Source: Candidatus Coatesiibacteriota bacterium (lineage in GTDB: Bacteria; Oederibacteriota; CAKKQC01). Taken from it: a stretch of DNA of 5,894 bases. How positions within the stretch are numbered: position 1 is the stretch's first letter; the number at the start of each line of letters is the position of its first letter. The stretch covers positions 1 to 5,894 of the forward strand of contig JAHFSL010000179.1 in the NCBI GenBank assembly GCA_023265785.1, read 5' to 3'. A model generated the notes under the pieces. That model worked only from the letters and a program-made list of their open reading frames with translations. It ran no database searches and was not told the DNA's origin. Shown here piece by piece: positions 5,588-5,894 of this stretch. Position numbers and translations under genes: made by a program.

Positions 5588-5894
5588 CTGCATTGTATCC
5601 TCTGCCTTCCCCTGGCCCTCGCGGGGTGCCTGCCCCTCCTGCTGGGGAATGCCCGCACGCTCCCGCCCGGTGAACTGCAGGTGGCGGTGGGCGGAATGGC
5701 CAGGACGCCCGGGGTTCCCAGGGGTTTCGCGGACGCGGGGCCCCTCACCGGCGTGGTGGAACTGCGCGGCGGCCTGCCGGGCGGGCGGGCCGACGCGGGG
5801 TTCACCGCCCAGGCCCCGTGGACCGTGGCGTGGGACCTCAAGGTCGCCCTCCTGCGCGAGGAGGGGGCGGCGCCCGCCGTCGCGGTGCGCGCCG
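5588..5894 (+). CDS. Probable outer-membrane protein or lipoprotein, N-terminal part, start unresolved, runs off window
   Basis: From about 5597 to the edge one plus-strand frame has nearly all G/C third positions, as in the other genes here. It translates to a hydrophobic leader with lipobox-like LALAGC, then LPLLLGNARTLPPGELQVAVGG. A pattern of signal peptide, GC, then ARTLxPG-like start of the mature chain is familiar from outer-membrane proteins. The later part alternates polar and hydrophobic residues (VELRGG, TVAWDLKVALLREEG, PAVAVRA), which looks like beta-barrel strands. No family was recognised. No ATG, GTG or TTG lies in frame upstream of the leader. The given start is a CTG at 5588, which gives a 13-residue leader before the Cys. 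Other choices are CTG 5612, GTG 5681 and ATG 5696, but these remove most or all of the leader. A sequence error or frameshift at the start is also possible. The coding frame is well supported; start and function are not. Confidence 0.6.
   Translation, partial: MHCILCLPLALAGCLPLLLGNARTLPPGELQVAVGGMARTPGVPRGFADAGPLTGVVELRGGLPGGRADAGFTAQAPWTVAWDLKVALLREEGAAPAVAVRA
5592..5597 (-). promoter_or_regulatory. -10 box (TACAAT) for the 5-FTHF cyclo-ligase gene
   Basis: The minus strand reads TACAAT from 5597 to 5592. Its last T is 11 bases before ATG 5581, with a predicted start near 5585, about 4 nt ahead of the codon. The box overlaps the alternative ATG at 5593. The competing reading is that GAGGA just upstream is a Shine-Dalgarno sequence for ATG 5593. 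Confidence 0.45.
5596..5601 (+). promoter_or_regulatory. Possible -10 box (TATCCT) for the right-edge gene
   Basis: TATCCT on the plus strand overlaps the opposite-strand TACAAT by two base pairs. The last T is 11 bases before an in-frame CTG at 5612. That CTG would leave almost no signal peptide before the LAGC cysteine, so the box may not serve this gene as placed. The hexamer is also just one of a few TANNNT matches expected by chance. Confidence 0.25.

Noticed and set aside
5541..5894. Plus-strand frame from ATG 5541 as the right-edge gene
   Set aside because: It is open but Cys, Trp and Arg rich, lacks the G/C third-position pattern, and its first part is antisense to the cyclo-ligase N-terminus.
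1..5894. Mobile elements, CRISPR arrays, tRNA or rRNA genes, riboswitches, defence systems
   Set aside because: No transposase or integrase motifs, direct-repeat arrays, cloverleaf-like segments or long untranslated regions were seen. Nearly every base is accounted for by coding genes.

Overview
The window is a very GC-rich, gene-dense bacterial segment with almost no intergenic DNA. Coding frames show strong G/C preference at the third codon position. A lipoprotein with a CsgG/LpoB-like look and an outer-membrane-type protein suggest a diderm (Gram-negative-type) bacterium. The DUF2723 membrane enzyme, the kinase-less PASTA protein and the apparently leaderless genes would fit a poorly studied or uncultured lineage. 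I cannot assign a phylum from the sequence alone.

Layout, left to right. (1) Minus strand, 933 to the left edge: N-terminal 311 residues of a DUF2723 multi-pass membrane protein (GT-C glycosyltransferase-like). (2) Plus strand, 962-2248: a 12-helix-type MFS transporter, divergent from gene 1 across only 28 bp. (3) Plus, 2245-2997: a small predicted lipoprotein overlapping the MFS stop by 4 bp (GTGA). (4) Plus, 3013-4059: rlmN, the radical-SAM 23S rRNA/tRNA adenine-C2 methyltransferase. (5) Plus, 4056-4994: a membrane-anchored protein with three PASTA repeats, overlapping rlmN by 4 bp (ATGA). (6) Minus, 5581-4949: 5-formyltetrahydrofolate cyclo-ligase, whose 3' end overlaps the PASTA gene tail-to-tail by 46 bp. 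(7) Plus, about 5588 to the right edge: the start of a probable outer-membrane protein with no canonical start codon in the expected place.

No single pathway links these genes. They read as a mix of housekeeping functions (rlmN, folate salvage) and envelope functions (glycosyltransferase-like protein, MFS, lipoprotein, PASTA, outer-membrane protein). I see no mobile element, CRISPR array, RNA gene or defence system.

The most notable signal is regulatory. A TANNNT box, sometimes with the extended TGn form, lies 9-11 bases upstream of the start codons of the MFS, lipoprotein, rlmN and cyclo-ligase genes. This places the expected transcription start 2-4 nt before each start codon. It suggests leaderless mRNAs with -10-only promoters, decides two start choices, and in both divergent pairs the -10 boxes of the two strands overlap.
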